Source: an uncultured Lachnospiraceae bacterium
Lineage (GTDB): Bacteria; Bacillota; Clostridia; Lachnospirales; Lachnospiraceae
Length of the DNA: 61,507 nt
Direction of reading: 5' to 3'
Assembly (NCBI GenBank): GCA_946616835.1
Contig: CAMOJK010000001.1
Span: forward strand, 72,894 to 134,400
The translations under genes were made by a program, and so were the position numbers. Below are positions 37,837-46,486 of the stretch, piece after piece. Positions within the stretch are counted from its first letter, which is position 1, and each line of letters opens with the position of its first letter. The notes under the pieces were generated by a model. It made no database searches. It saw nothing but the letters and a program-made list of their open reading frames with translations, and was not told the DNA's origin.

Positions 37837-39261
37837 ATGAACAGGATATATAAAAAAAGCAATGTCATAAAAACATATGGGTTGATTCTGATAGAAGTCC
37901 TTTCGGGGGCGGCAGCGCTCGTGCTGGCTGTCCTGATCCGTTACAGGAATCTGTACTGTGATGGGCATTATGAACTTTATATCAGTTTCGGAGGATTGTA
38001 CATACTGTTTTTATTGCTGTATAGCATTTTTACCGACTGGAATAGGGATTTTTTTATACGTGGCTTTTTCAAGGAATCTATCGCCATTATAAAGTGCCTT
38101 GCTGTTACCATATCGATGCCGGCACTGGTTATGTATACGGTATTTAAAGAACGCCCGATTTCAAGAACAGTACTGTTTTTCTTTATTCTTCTGAGTGCCC
38201 TGATAACATTTTCGGCACACCTTGTGTTCAAGGAATACATGCTGAAATGCTATAGGAACGGTGCTGACAGCGATAAACTTATGGTGGTGACTACCAGGGA
38301 CCGTGCGGCTGAGATAATAAGGAAGCTCATTAATTCCAACGAATGGAATTATGAGGTAAAAAGTCTTATCATTACTGATGCAGATATGGTGGGGTGTGAG
38401 ATTGAAGGTGTAAAGGTAGTGGGCGATTCGGCCAGTATGCTTGAGGCTGCTACTAAGGAAGTTGTCGACAGGGTGTTTATATCGCTGCCAAGGGAAGTGC
38501 CCATCAATACCATCAGAAATATGATATTTGACTTTGAGAGTATGGGGGTGCTGTGCCACTATGACATAGGTCTTGAGGAACTTAATCTCGAGGGCAAGGA
38601 AGCGGATGACATAGCCGGCTACCCGGTGCTTTCTTTTTCCTTAAAGAACCTGGATTACAGACGCCTTATGGTGAAGCGTTTTTCTGATATAGTAGGAAGT
38701 GTTTTTGGTATTATAATACTCTTGCTTTTCTATCCCTTTGTAGCAGTTGCGATAAAGCTTGAATCAAAAGGTCCTGTGATTTTTAAACAGGAAAGGGTTG
38801 GCAGGAGTGGCAGGAAATTTATGATGTATAAATTTCGCTCGATGTATGTGGATGCAGAAGAAAGAAAAAAAGAGCTCTATGATAAAAATGAAATGGAAGG
38901 TCTGATGTTCAAGATGAAAGACGATCCCCGGATAACAAAGGTGGGACGTTTCTTAAGGAAGACCAGTATAGATGAGCTGCCGCAGTTTTTTAATATATTG
39001 AAGGGTGATATGTCCATGGTGGGAACAAGGCCTCCTACTGTTGATGAGTATGAAAAATACAATGCGCACTACAGGAGGCGCCTGTCCATTACGCCGGGAC
39101 TTACGGGAATGTGGCAGGTAAGCGGACGAAGTGATATAACGGATTTTGATGAAGTGGTCAGGCTTGATCTTGAGTATATTGATCAGTGGTCGCTTCTGCT
39201 TGACTGCAAGATACTGCTGCAGACAGTGGGAGTGGTTTTATTCAGAAAGGGTTCAAAGTGA
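37837..39261 (+). CDS. Polyprenyl-phosphate sugar-1-phosphate transferase (initiating enzyme)
   Basis: 474 residues. Four to five N-terminal membrane segments (about 10-135) and a soluble Rossmann-like region are followed by the bacterial sugar transferase domain (about 275-474): KRFSDIVGS, a membrane hairpin, MMYKFRSM, DELPQFFNILKGDMSMVGTRPP and ITPGLTGMWQVSGRS. This is the WbaP/WcaJ/ExoY-type enzyme that puts the first sugar phosphate on undecaprenyl phosphate. It therefore starts the repeat unit for one glycan of this locus. Its stop overlaps the next start. Confidence 0.95.
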   Translation: MNRIYKKSNVIKTYGLILIEVLSGAAALVLAVLIRYRNLYCDGHYELYISFGGLYILFLLLYSIFTDWNRDFFIRGFFKESIAIIKCLAVTISMPALVMYTVFKERPISRTVLFFFILLSALITFSAHLVFKEYMLKCYRNGADSDKLMVVTTRDRAAEIIRKLINSNEWNYEVKSLIITDADMVGCEIEGVKVVGDSASMLEAATKEVVDRVFISLPREVPINTIRNMIFDFESMGVLCHYDIGLEELNLEGKEADDIAGYPVLSFSLKNLDYRRLMVKRFSDIVGSVFGIIILLLFYPFVAVAIKLESKGPVIFKQERVGRSGRKFMMYKFRSMYVDAEERKKELYDKNEMEGLMFKMKDDPRITKVGRFLRKTSIDELPQFFNILKGDMSMVGTRPPTVDEYEKYNAHYRRRLSITPGLTGMWQVSGRSDITDFDEVVRLDLEYIDQWSLLLDCKILLQTVGVVLFRKGSK

Positions 39262-40175
39262 TGAGCGAGGAAATTTATAAGCTAAAGACGGCTGTGATGA
39301 TGATAGTTTTCAACAGGCCGGATACCACAAAAGAAGTTTTTGAGGAGATACGGAAGGCAAGACCTTCAAGGTTTTATCTGGTGTCGGATGCTCCACGCAA
39401 GGGACGTCCGGATGACATAGATAAGGTTAAAGAGTGCCGTGAGTATGTGGAGTCTCACATAGACTGGCCTTGTGAATTCAAAAAAAATTATGCAGAGGAA
39501 AATATGGGGTGCAAGGAGAGGATGCATACCGGCATAAGCTGGGTTCTCTCCCAGGAGCCTCATACCATAATACTTGAAGATGATGTGGTGCCTGCACCGG
39601 AATTCTTCAGATACTGTGACGAACTCCTTGAATTATATAAAAATGACAAAAAGGTAATGATGATATCCGGAACGAATCTGCTTAAGGGACAGAAAGTAAA
39701 AGGCGCATATACTTTCTCATGTTTTTCAAGCATATGGGGATGGGCAACCTGGGCCAGAGCATGGAAGTATTATGATCCGGATGTTAAAACATGGCCGCAG
39801 GTGAAGAGAAGCGGTGAACTCAAAAAAGTTCAGGGCGGTCTTTCGTATATGTTTATTAAGAAACATGTGAATAGCGTGTATACGCATAAAAAGGATACCT
39901 GGGATATTCAGTGGGACTATTGCAGACATATCCATAAAGGGCTTGGTATTGTTCCGGCAGTAAATATGATACGCAACATAGGTTTTGACCGGGAAGATGC
40001 AACTCATACGAATTGGCACAGCGAGGAAGATTTTTCGTATGGAAAAATGCGGTTTCCCATGAAAAAAAGAAAAAGCATTCGCCGTGATACAGAATATGAT
40101 AAGGCCTATATCAAAAAGTATTATGGAACTAAGAAGCTGATGGAGGCTGTGAAAAAAAAGCTCCATATATTTTAA
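39261..40175 (+). CDS. GT-A glycosyltransferase, LEDDxxP type
   Basis: 304 residues. VMMIVFNRPDTTKEVFEEI, then ILEDDVVPAPEFF with the DxD-type EDD at 106-108, and SSIWGWATWARAWKYYD. This group is found in polysaccharide loci and is related to family 2. The stretch DTWDIQWDY supplies later acidic residues. ATG 39261 overlaps the previous stop as TGATG, so it is coupled to the initiating transferase and may add the second sugar. No membrane span is present. Confidence 0.8.
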   Translation: MSEEIYKLKTAVMMIVFNRPDTTKEVFEEIRKARPSRFYLVSDAPRKGRPDDIDKVKECREYVESHIDWPCEFKKNYAEENMGCKERMHTGISWVLSQEPHTIILEDDVVPAPEFFRYCDELLELYKNDKKVMMISGTNLLKGQKVKGAYTFSCFSSIWGWATWARAWKYYDPDVKTWPQVKRSGELKKVQGGLSYMFIKKHVNSVYTHKKDTWDIQWDYCRHIHKGLGIVPAVNMIRNIGFDREDATHTNWHSEEDFSYGKMRFPMKKRKSIRRDTEYDKAYIKKYYGTKKLMEAVKKKLHIF

Positions 40176-40195
40176 AGGACAGGAGACTTCCGGAT

Positions 40196-40669
40196 ATGTT
40201 TGAAAACATAGAGTTGATAGTATATGATTTTGACGGGGTCATGACCGATAACCGTGTCATGGTGGATCAGAATGGAAACGAAAGCGTTATGGCAAACCGT
40301 GGTGATGGCTATGGTGTTGGTATGATAAGGAAGCTTGGGGTTAAGCAGGTGATTCTGTCAACTGAGGTTAATCCCGTAGTGGAGATGCGTGCCCAAAAGC
40401 TTAATCTGGAAGTGATACATGGCGTATCAGATAAGAAGCAGACACTTGAAAAGTATTGTGCAGACAGAAATATCAGTTTAGATAGGGTTATGTATCTGGG
40501 GAATGATCTGAATGATATAGATGCTATGAAATGTGTCGGCATAAAAGGAGCACCGAAGGATGCAGAGCCGGAGATACTTGAGATTGCTGACTGGATATCT
40601 GAAAAAAGCGGCGGCTATGGTGTGGTAAGGGAGCTTGCCCGGCTTATAACTAGAGAGCGGATTGAATAA
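40196..40669 (+). CDS. KdsC-like HAD phosphatase
   Basis: 157 residues, a single HAD domain without cap. The first motif is YDFDGVMTDN (D11, D13); VILSTE gives the second and GNDLNDIDAMK the acidic third motif. It matches KdsC and the C-terminal phosphatase part of some acylneuraminate cytidylyltransferases, which remove phosphate from Kdo-8-phosphate or similar acid sugars. No Kdo or sialic acid synthase or CMP-transferase is present in the window, so either those lie elsewhere or the substrate differs. AGGAG precedes the ATG. Confidence 0.85.
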   Translation: MFENIELIVYDFDGVMTDNRVMVDQNGNESVMANRGDGYGVGMIRKLGVKQVILSTEVNPVVEMRAQKLNLEVIHGVSDKKQTLEKYCADRNISLDRVMYLGNDLNDIDAMKCVGIKGAPKDAEPEILEIADWISEKSGGYGVVRELARLITRERIE

Positions 40670-40683
40670 GGATAAAAGATGAT

Positions 40684-41502
40684 ATGTGTAGATTTTCCAT
40701 AATAACACCTACATTCGAACAGGCTAAATATATTTCTGATACCATTGAATCAGTATTAAGTCAGAACTATAGGGATTTCGAATATATTATAATTGACAGC
40801 TGTTCTGAGGATGGTACTAAGGAAATTGTTGAGTCATATGCCGCAAGGGACAGCAGGATACATTATATACGTGAAAAGGACCATGGTCAGGCTGAGGGGA
40901 TAAATAAGGGACTTCGTCTGGCAAAGGGAGAAATTGTGGCATGGCTTAATTCGGATGACTTTTATTACGATGAGCATGTGCTGGAAAGTGTAGACAGAGT
41001 ATTCACTTGCAACAAGGGCTTGAAGCTTGCCATAGGTGATGCCTGGTACTGTGACAGAAATAAGAAACTTACCGAGTACAATAAATCTGACAGAAATGTG
41101 CCGGATGATGTGATCAGACGCTGGTATTACATAGTGCAGCCAGCCTGTTTTTGGAAAAATGAGCACAGGCTCCTAGATGAGAAGTATCATTATGTTTTCG
41201 ATTGGAAATTTTTCATAGGATTGTTTTCTTCCGGCAGGAAGACATATACGCATGAACCCTATGCCGTTTACCGGATGTATGAAAACAATAAAACTGGGCT
41301 AAATAATGCAGCTAGGCGCAAGGAAGTATATCGTCTTCAGAAGGAAATAGGAAAAGATAAGTTGAACATATCCTGGTGCCGCCATGTGTATCATGCGTAT
41401 GCAAGCGCAGAAAAAAACGGTTGGCCTTGGCTTAAGGATATAGTGGATTTTGAGAGTAAGCTGCTTTTCCATTTGACTAATAAGAGGATAGCGGGTTTTT
41501 AA
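40684..41502 (+). CDS. GT2 glycosyltransferase
   Basis: 272 residues. FSIITPTFEQAKYISDTIESVL, DSCSEDGT and LNSDDFYY (NSDD at 89-92) are the family 2 pattern of enzymes often called WcaA-like. HGQAEGINKGL is typical of the group. The C-terminal third has no membrane span. AAGGA is located before the ATG. It is separated by 14 bases from the KdsC-like gene and by 22 bases from the next GT2, as expected for one operon. Confidence 0.85.
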   Translation: MCRFSIITPTFEQAKYISDTIESVLSQNYRDFEYIIIDSCSEDGTKEIVESYAARDSRIHYIREKDHGQAEGINKGLRLAKGEIVAWLNSDDFYYDEHVLESVDRVFTCNKGLKLAIGDAWYCDRNKKLTEYNKSDRNVPDDVIRRWYYIVQPACFWKNEHRLLDEKYHYVFDWKFFIGLFSSGRKTYTHEPYAVYRMYENNKTGLNNAARRKEVYRLQKEIGKDKLNISWCRHVYHAYASAEKNGWPWLKDIVDFESKLLFHLTNKRIAGF

Positions 41503-41524
41503 ACTACTGAATAGGGGGAAGTGT

Positions 41525-42376
41525 ATGCTTTGGGTATTAATGACTACATACAATAGAAGAGAGCAGACTGTGGAATGTTTCAAGTCTCTGTTAGGAGCTT
41601 ACAGAGGATCCATGGTTATAGTCGATGTGGATGCCGGAAGCATTGATGGGACCGGTATATATTTAAGAAAGTGCATGGAGCATGCAAAACAAAGCAGGCG
41701 CTACGGCAGCAGGGATGTAAGCCTGAAAATTCTGCATTGCAAAAAAAATGTTTATTGGAATCAGGGAATGCGCTATGCTCTGTCCTACGCCGCAAAGCAC
41801 GCAAAGGCCGGTGACGATATACTGCTGGTAAATGATGATGTAGTATTTTATGAGGATTCCGTTGATACGCTGATGAAGAGGAGAAAGCGTTACAGGGCGG
41901 CAGCCGTGGTGGGAGCAGTATGCTCTGAAAGTGGTGAGCAGACCTACGGTGGTGTAAGGACATTGTCAAAGTTTTTTGCAAAGTTTGAAGTGATACCCCC
42001 TGCAAATAAGCCGGTGCTCTGCGATACCTTCAATTGTAACTGTCTTCTGATGTCTGTGGAATGCATGAAGAAGAATGGAAATCTTGACAGAAATTATACC
42101 CACAGCATGGGCGACTATGATTACGGCCTTAGAATGAAGCGGAAAGGTCTCAAAGTCATAAGTAGTGCGGGATATGTAGGTACATGTGAAGCAAATCCCG
42201 TAGAGGAAAGCTGGCAGGATACAGAGCTTCCCATATTTGAACGTGTAATGAAGAAGGAAACTCCCAAGGGCCTCCCTGCAAAAGATTGGTATTATTTCGT
42301 GAAAAAGAACTACGGTGTACTGTCAGCGGTATACCACTCAGTGACACCGTATGTCAGGATTGTTCTGGGAATTTAA
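41525..42376 (+). CDS. GT2 glycosyltransferase, rhamnosyltransferase-like
   Basis: 283 residues. LMTTYNRREQTVECFKSL opens the protein; VNDDVVFYED carries NDD at 103-105 and HSMGDYDYGLRMKRKG the D-x-D-Y-G-L-R motif typical of the WfgS/rhamnosyl-type family 2 enzymes. It has no membrane anchor. The stop codon directly abuts structured element C, whose left arm starts at 42377. The GGGGGAAG ribosome site is well placed. Confidence 0.85.
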   Translation: MLWVLMTTYNRREQTVECFKSLLGAYRGSMVIVDVDAGSIDGTGIYLRKCMEHAKQSRRYGSRDVSLKILHCKKNVYWNQGMRYALSYAAKHAKAGDDILLVNDDVVFYEDSVDTLMKRRKRYRAAAVVGAVCSESGEQTYGGVRTLSKFFAKFEVIPPANKPVLCDTFNCNCLLMSVECMKKNGNLDRNYTHSMGDYDYGLRMKRKGLKVISSAGYVGTCEANPVEESWQDTELPIFERVMKKETPKGLPAKDWYYFVKKNYGVLSAVYHSVTPYVRIVLGI

Positions 42377-42736
42377 AACTTCCCACATATAGTCTGTGGG
42401 AAGCAGAACGACGACTCGCATATGCGCCGGAACCGATGCAACGCCTCGGGAAACTAATCGCTAACAGCCCGTAGTTATCCGTCACATGCGAGCCGGCCAA
42501 AAGCGTACCGTCTCGCAGCCCTGCACCGGATAACAACGGGCTGTTAGCGCTGGATTTCCCCTCGGGAAATTGAACGAAACATAAGTAATTGTACCACTCT
42601 CAGCAGATAATGCTTTCATGTATGGCATTATCTGCTGAGAGTGACAATTACTAGTTTCGTTCAAACTCAGGGCGCATCGTGACTGTTCCGGTGCAATTGC
42701 GAGTGTCGTTCTGGCTAGTTCAGTGAGTGGGAAGTT
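42377..42736 (+). repeat. Structured palindromic intergenic element C (family II, expanded copy)
   Basis: This fills the 392-base gap. Outer arms AACTTCCCAC (42377-42386) and GTGGGAAGTT (42727-42736) are exact inverted repeats; the left arm can also fold locally with GTGGGAAG at 42396-42403. A second stem pairs 42404-42420 with 42698-42713 and 42424-42433 with 42685-42694. Two branches follow: 42459-42481 with 42527-42549 (22 of 23 pairs, flanked by GGGAAA/TTTCCC, with an inner TGCGAG/CTCGCA), and a hairpin from 42570 to 42664 with 39 paired bases and an 11-base loop. Relative to element D, 42442-42696 looks like an insertion bordered by TGCAA on both sides. No open frame is supported. Confidence 0.8.
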
Positions 42737-42768
42737 AAATAATAAATTAGATAATAAGGAGAAATATT

Positions 42769-43704
42769 ATGGGCAAAAGAATATTAGTGACAGGCGGTGC
42801 AGGATTTCTGGGTTCACATTTGTGTAATAGATTGATAGAGGAAGGCAACGATGTTATCTGCCTTGATAATCTCTTTACGGGAACCAAGGACAACATCAGA
42901 CATCTCATCGGCAATCCATATTTTGAATTCATAAGACACGACGTCACCGTGCCCATTGTTATTGAAGTGGATCAGATATACAATCTGGCCTGCCCTGCCA
43001 GCCCGGTTCATTACCAGTATAACCCCATTAAGACCACCAAGACCTCCGTGCTGGGTGCCATGAATATGCTGGGACTAGCAAAGCGGGTTCATGCAAGAAT
43101 TCTTCAGGCGTCCACATCCGAAGTATACGGTGATCCTGAGGTTCATCCCCAGCCCGAAAGCTATAGGGGCTGTGTAAATACCATAGGCATCAGATCCTGC
43201 TACGATGAGGGCAAGCGTGTGGCTGAGACTCTTTTCTTTGATTATCACAGAATGAACAATGTGGATATTAAAGTAATGAGAATCTTTAATACCTATGGTC
43301 CCAACATGCACCCGGCAGACGGCAGGGTGGTTTCAAATTTCATAATGCAGGCCCTCAGGGGGGAAGACATAACTGTGTATGGCGACGGTTCGCAGACCAG
43401 GAGTTTTTGCTATGTGGATGACCTGATCGAAGGCATGGTGAGGCTGATGAATTCAAGGGATGGCTTTACGGGCCCTGTTAACATTGGAAATCCCGGCGAG
43501 TTTACTATCAAGGAGCTGGCTGAGATGATTCTTGAAAAGACAGGCTCGTCTTCTAAAATCGTGTATAAGCCCCTTCCTTCGGATGATCCTATACAACGCA
43601 GACCTGTTATAGAATTGGCAAAGAAAGAGTTAGACTGGGAGCCCACTATCCCTCTTGATAAGGGACTTGATAAGACTATTGAATATTTCAGGCAGTTTGT
43701 GTAA
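42769..43704 (+). CDS. UDP-glucuronate decarboxylase (UDP-xylose synthase)
   Basis: 311 residues, extended [12 protein letters not shown] (about 9-17) binds NAD, Y145 and K149 (SCYDEGKR) are the catalytic pair, and CPASPVHYQ plus [16 protein letters not shown] are diagnostic for the UXS branch. It turns UDP-glucuronate into UDP-xylose, implying xylose (or a derived pentose) in the glycan. The UDP-glucose dehydrogenase needed upstream is not in the window. AAGGAG precedes the ATG, just after element C. Confidence 0.9.
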   Translation: MGKRILVTGGAGFLGSHLCNRLIEEGNDVICLDNLFTGTKDNIRHLIGNPYFEFIRHDVTVPIVIEVDQIYNLACPASPVHYQYNPIKTTKTSVLGAMNMLGLAKRVHARILQASTSEVYGDPEVHPQPESYRGCVNTIGIRSCYDEGKRVAETLFFDYHRMNNVDIKVMRIFNTYGPNMHPADGRVVSNFIMQALRGEDITVYGDGSQTRSFCYVDDLIEGMVRLMNSRDGFTGPVNIGNPGEFTIKELAEMILEKTGSSSKIVYKPLPSDDPIQRRPVIELAKKELDWEPTIPLDKGLDKTIEYFRQFV

Positions 43705-43724
43705 AGAGTGGTCAGTTAACTGCA

Positions 43725-44990
43725 ATGAAAAGTGTTCCGTCAAAAAAGAATTCTGCCATAGAGTATATTGCCTGGGTTCCTGTAGTTATCTGGATAGTGG
43801 TGATCTTTACCTTTTCATTACAGCCGGGAGAGGGTTCGGAGAATACAAGCCTTAGTGTTACAAAATGGATTTTAGGGATGGTTTTCGGAACTGAGGCGGT
43901 AACACAGATTCCGGTGACGGATGTCGGCCTGAAAAGATTTGATGAGATAACACGCACTTTTGCCCATATGAATGAGTATATCGTGTTGGGACTCCTTTTG
44001 GGAGTTACGGTTACGGTAAACGGCTTCAGGGAGAAACTGCGTGTTTTTTATATCTGTTCTATGGGAGGATGTATAGCTCTGGCAGATGAGTTTGTGCAGA
44101 TCTTTGTGCCCGGACGGTATAGCGAGATAAACGATTTTGCTATAGATATGGCAGGAATAATGACTGCTGCACTTATCTGGCAGTTGTGCGGTGAAATAAA
44201 GGCAAAACTTTCGACAAAGCATAGTCACACTAAGGAATCCGTGACACATGGACGCAGAAAATATATGAACTTTGAGCTGGATGATATAAGTTTTGATGAA
44301 GCTGCAGGCCGTATCATGGAATTTGCAGAAGAAGGCAAACATTATGTGGTCACTCCAAATGCGGATCATGTGATGCGTCTTCAGAGAGATGAAGAATTTC
44401 TAAAAATCTATAGGAATGCCGATCTGGTGCTTACTGATGGAACACCGCTTTTATGGATTGCCGAGTCCCTGGGGCATCCGATAAAGGAAAGGGTGACAGG
44501 GGCGGATATGTTTCCGGAAATCTGTAAAAGGGCTGCGGAAAATGAAAAGTCAGTTTTTATACTTGGTGGGACTGGCGGCAGTGCAGAGGCTGCTTCTAAA
44601 AAAATGAAAGAGAAGTACAAAGGTCTTAATATCTGTGGATACTATGAGCCGCCTATGGAATTTGAAAAGAACGAACAGGAACTTAAAAAGACCATAAAAG
44701 CCGTAAACCGGTCAAAGCCTGACATTATCTTTGTGTGTCTGGGGATGCCGAAGCAGGAAAAATTTGTTTATTCCAACAAAGACAAAATGGATTTCCATGT
44801 TGCCCTTTCATTTGGAGCTGCTGTGGATTTTGCAGCCGAGAAAAATCTGCGTGCACCGGTATGGATGCGTAAGTGTGGACTGGAATGGTTTTACAGATTT
44901 TTACAGGAGCCGGGCCGGCTCTTTCACAGATACTTTATTGAAGACATGCAGATTTTTCTGCTGGCATGGAAATACAGGAAGGAAATCTGA
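43725..44990 (+). CDS. VanZ-like membrane domain fused to WecG/TagA (GT26) glycosyltransferase
   Basis: 421 residues. Residues 1-155 hold four membrane segments and the VanZ motif DEFVQIFVPGRYSEINDFAIDMAG, split here as DEFVQIFVPGRYS (121-133) and NDFAIDMAG. A short linker leads to the GT26 domain at about 181-421 with TPNADHVM, DGTPLLWIAE, VFILGG and CLGMPKQEKF. GT26 enzymes add N-acetylmannosaminuronate or N-acetylmannosamine to lipid-linked GlcNAc in teichoic acid and ECA synthesis. VanZ-type domains are small and of uncertain function. No separate start with a ribosome site is seen at the junction (ATG 44265), so it is one protein. Ribosome site is weak. Confidence 0.85.
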   Translation: MKSVPSKKNSAIEYIAWVPVVIWIVVIFTFSLQPGEGSENTSLSVTKWILGMVFGTEAVTQIPVTDVGLKRFDEITRTFAHMNEYIVLGLLLGVTVTVNGFREKLRVFYICSMGGCIALADEFVQIFVPGRYSEINDFAIDMAGIMTAALIWQLCGEIKAKLSTKHSHTKESVTHGRRKYMNFELDDISFDEAAGRIMEFAEEGKHYVVTPNADHVMRLQRDEEFLKIYRNADLVLTDGTPLLWIAESLGHPIKERVTGADMFPEICKRAAENEKSVFILGGTGGSAEAASKKMKEKYKGLNICGYYEPPMEFEKNEQELKKTIKAVNRSKPDIIFVCLGMPKQEKFVYSNKDKMDFHVALSFGAAVDFAAEKNLRAPVWMRKCGLEWFYRFLQEPGRLFHRYFIEDMQIFLLAWKYRKEI

Positions 44991-44992
44991 TA

Positions 44993-46300
44993 ATGCGTAT
45001 AGCGGCAGATATGACATCATTATCGGATAATCTTTCTGGACTTGAACGCTATGCGCTCTGTATGGTCAGTGAAATGATAGGCCTTGGCAGGGACAGGTGG
45101 TATCTTGTTGTAAAGAATGATGTGCCGGAAAGTATAAAGCAGCTTAAGAAAAGATACCCGGACAGGATATGTCTTGTCCATATAAGTGGCGGGAAGTTAT
45201 TGGTAAACCAGATAAAGCTTCCGCTTGTCATGTCCCGCATTAAAGCTGACGCCTATCTGTTTCCTGCTTTTCCTGTACCGCTTTTATTTGGAAAGGCTTT
45301 GGGATGTCAGCGTACCTGCAGAAGACGGAGTTGCAGGACATGCGCCGAACAGAATTACCGTGTATGCGTGAGGAAGAATAGCTGTGTGTGTGGTAAGCCA
45401 AATTGCACTGCAAGAGGCAGAAAAAAGATATATGCACTTATAGCTGATACGGCCGTGAAAGATGTGCCTGAAACCATGAAGCTTAGATCAAGGCTTCTGT
45501 TCGGACTTGGGTACAGGCACAGTGTGAGAGTTTGTGAGTCGGTTATTACGATCTCACATTTTTCCGAAAAAAGGATCCGGAAACACTATAAGAATGTAAG
45601 GAATATAATATATGCACCCTGCGGTGTATCTGCAAGTAGGGATAATTGTTATAGTACAGATAGAACGGCAAAAACATTGCCTGTAGGAACAGCTGGGTCT
45701 GCTACAAATGGTGGACATGAGTTTTCCTATGATGCATCAGAGAATTCCTGGAATGAAATAAAGAAAAAATATGGCCTTCCTGAGAATTATATACTGGTCT
45801 TATCAACGCTTGAACCCAGAAAAAACATAAGCCAGATATTCAATGCTTATTTTGATCTTGTCTCAAAGAGTACTGATATTCCGAAGCTTGTTGTTGCCGG
45901 AAGAAAAGGCTGGATGGTGGATAAAGAACTTGAAAGTGTAAAGGAAAATTATTCCGACTGCATTTGCCTTACGGGTTTTATTGATGAAAATGATTTAAAG
46001 GTTGTATATTCACATGCAGATATTTTTGTGGATGCTTCCATATACGAAGGATTTGGTATGCCGCCTGTAGAAGCATTATCAAATGGTGTAAAGCATGTGT
46101 TGGTTTCTGACATTCCTGTCCATAGGGAAGTGCTGGGGAAGGATGCTGTATATTTTAGATTGTATGATGTAAATGATCTTACGATGAAAATGGCACAGCT
46201 ATGTAAAGACGGCACCGGCTGGAAGGCGGAACCAAAATGCCTGAGCAGGTATTCCTGGAGGAAAAGGGCTGAGACGGTATACATAGCCATACATGTATGA
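44993..46300 (+). CDS. GT4 glycosyltransferase with Cys-rich insertion
   Basis: 435 residues, GT-B. The donor domain is canonical: LVLSTLEPRKNISQI, LVVAGRKGW and ASIYEGFGMPPVEAL (E-x7-E). The acceptor domain has a 40-residue insertion with eight cysteines (105, 109, 114, 117, 125, 131, 133, 138), a spacing that could bind zinc or an iron-sulfur cluster. It sits between LLFGKA and KKIYALIADTAV, where related enzymes continue without a break. A second low-complexity insertion (about 215-250) precedes the donor domain. Start ATG 44993 follows the previous stop by two bases; a longer frame from 44966 is in the preceding gene. Confidence 0.8.
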   Translation: MRIAADMTSLSDNLSGLERYALCMVSEMIGLGRDRWYLVVKNDVPESIKQLKKRYPDRICLVHISGGKLLVNQIKLPLVMSRIKADAYLFPAFPVPLLFGKALGCQRTCRRRSCRTCAEQNYRVCVRKNSCVCGKPNCTARGRKKIYALIADTAVKDVPETMKLRSRLLFGLGYRHSVRVCESVITISHFSEKRIRKHYKNVRNIIYAPCGVSASRDNCYSTDRTAKTLPVGTAGSATNGGHEFSYDASENSWNEIKKKYGLPENYILVLSTLEPRKNISQIFNAYFDLVSKSTDIPKLVVAGRKGWMVDKELESVKENYSDCICLTGFIDENDLKVVYSHADIFVDASIYEGFGMPPVEALSNGVKHVLVSDIPVHREVLGKDAVYFRLYDVNDLTMKMAQLCKDGTGWKAEPKCLSRYSWRKRAETVYIAIHV

Positions 46301-46323
46301 AAAAACTGTAACTGTTTAAAACC

Positions 46324-46410
46324 TGTGGTTTTTCATGGTTGTGGTAGCCTGCAATTATTAATTTGTTTTTGCAAATAGCGGGGCGTTATTGTCAAAACCA
46401 CACATTTGTA
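46324..46410 (+). repeat. Intergenic inverted repeat
   Basis: In the 186-base gap between two GT4 genes, TGTGGTTTT (starting near 46324) is an inverted match to AAAACCACA (near 46398-46406). The enclosed bases are A/T-rich with no obvious stem. It resembles the smaller gap structures elsewhere in the locus but shares no sequence with elements A-D. I see no promoter here. Confidence 0.35.
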
Positions 46411-46486
46411 TGTCAGTGATAGCAGGGGCTTTGGACTGTCATGAATAGGTATAAAGAGTTTATCAACAGTATTTTGATAGAAAGTG

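Noticed and set aside
42377-42736. Element C as an insertion sequence or CRISPR-like array
   Set aside because: No transposase frame is present, and its repeats are inverted and nested rather than regularly spaced direct repeats.
44265-44990. A separate TagA gene starting inside the VanZ-TagA fusion
   Set aside because: The frame is continuous and no ribosome site precedes ATG 44265.
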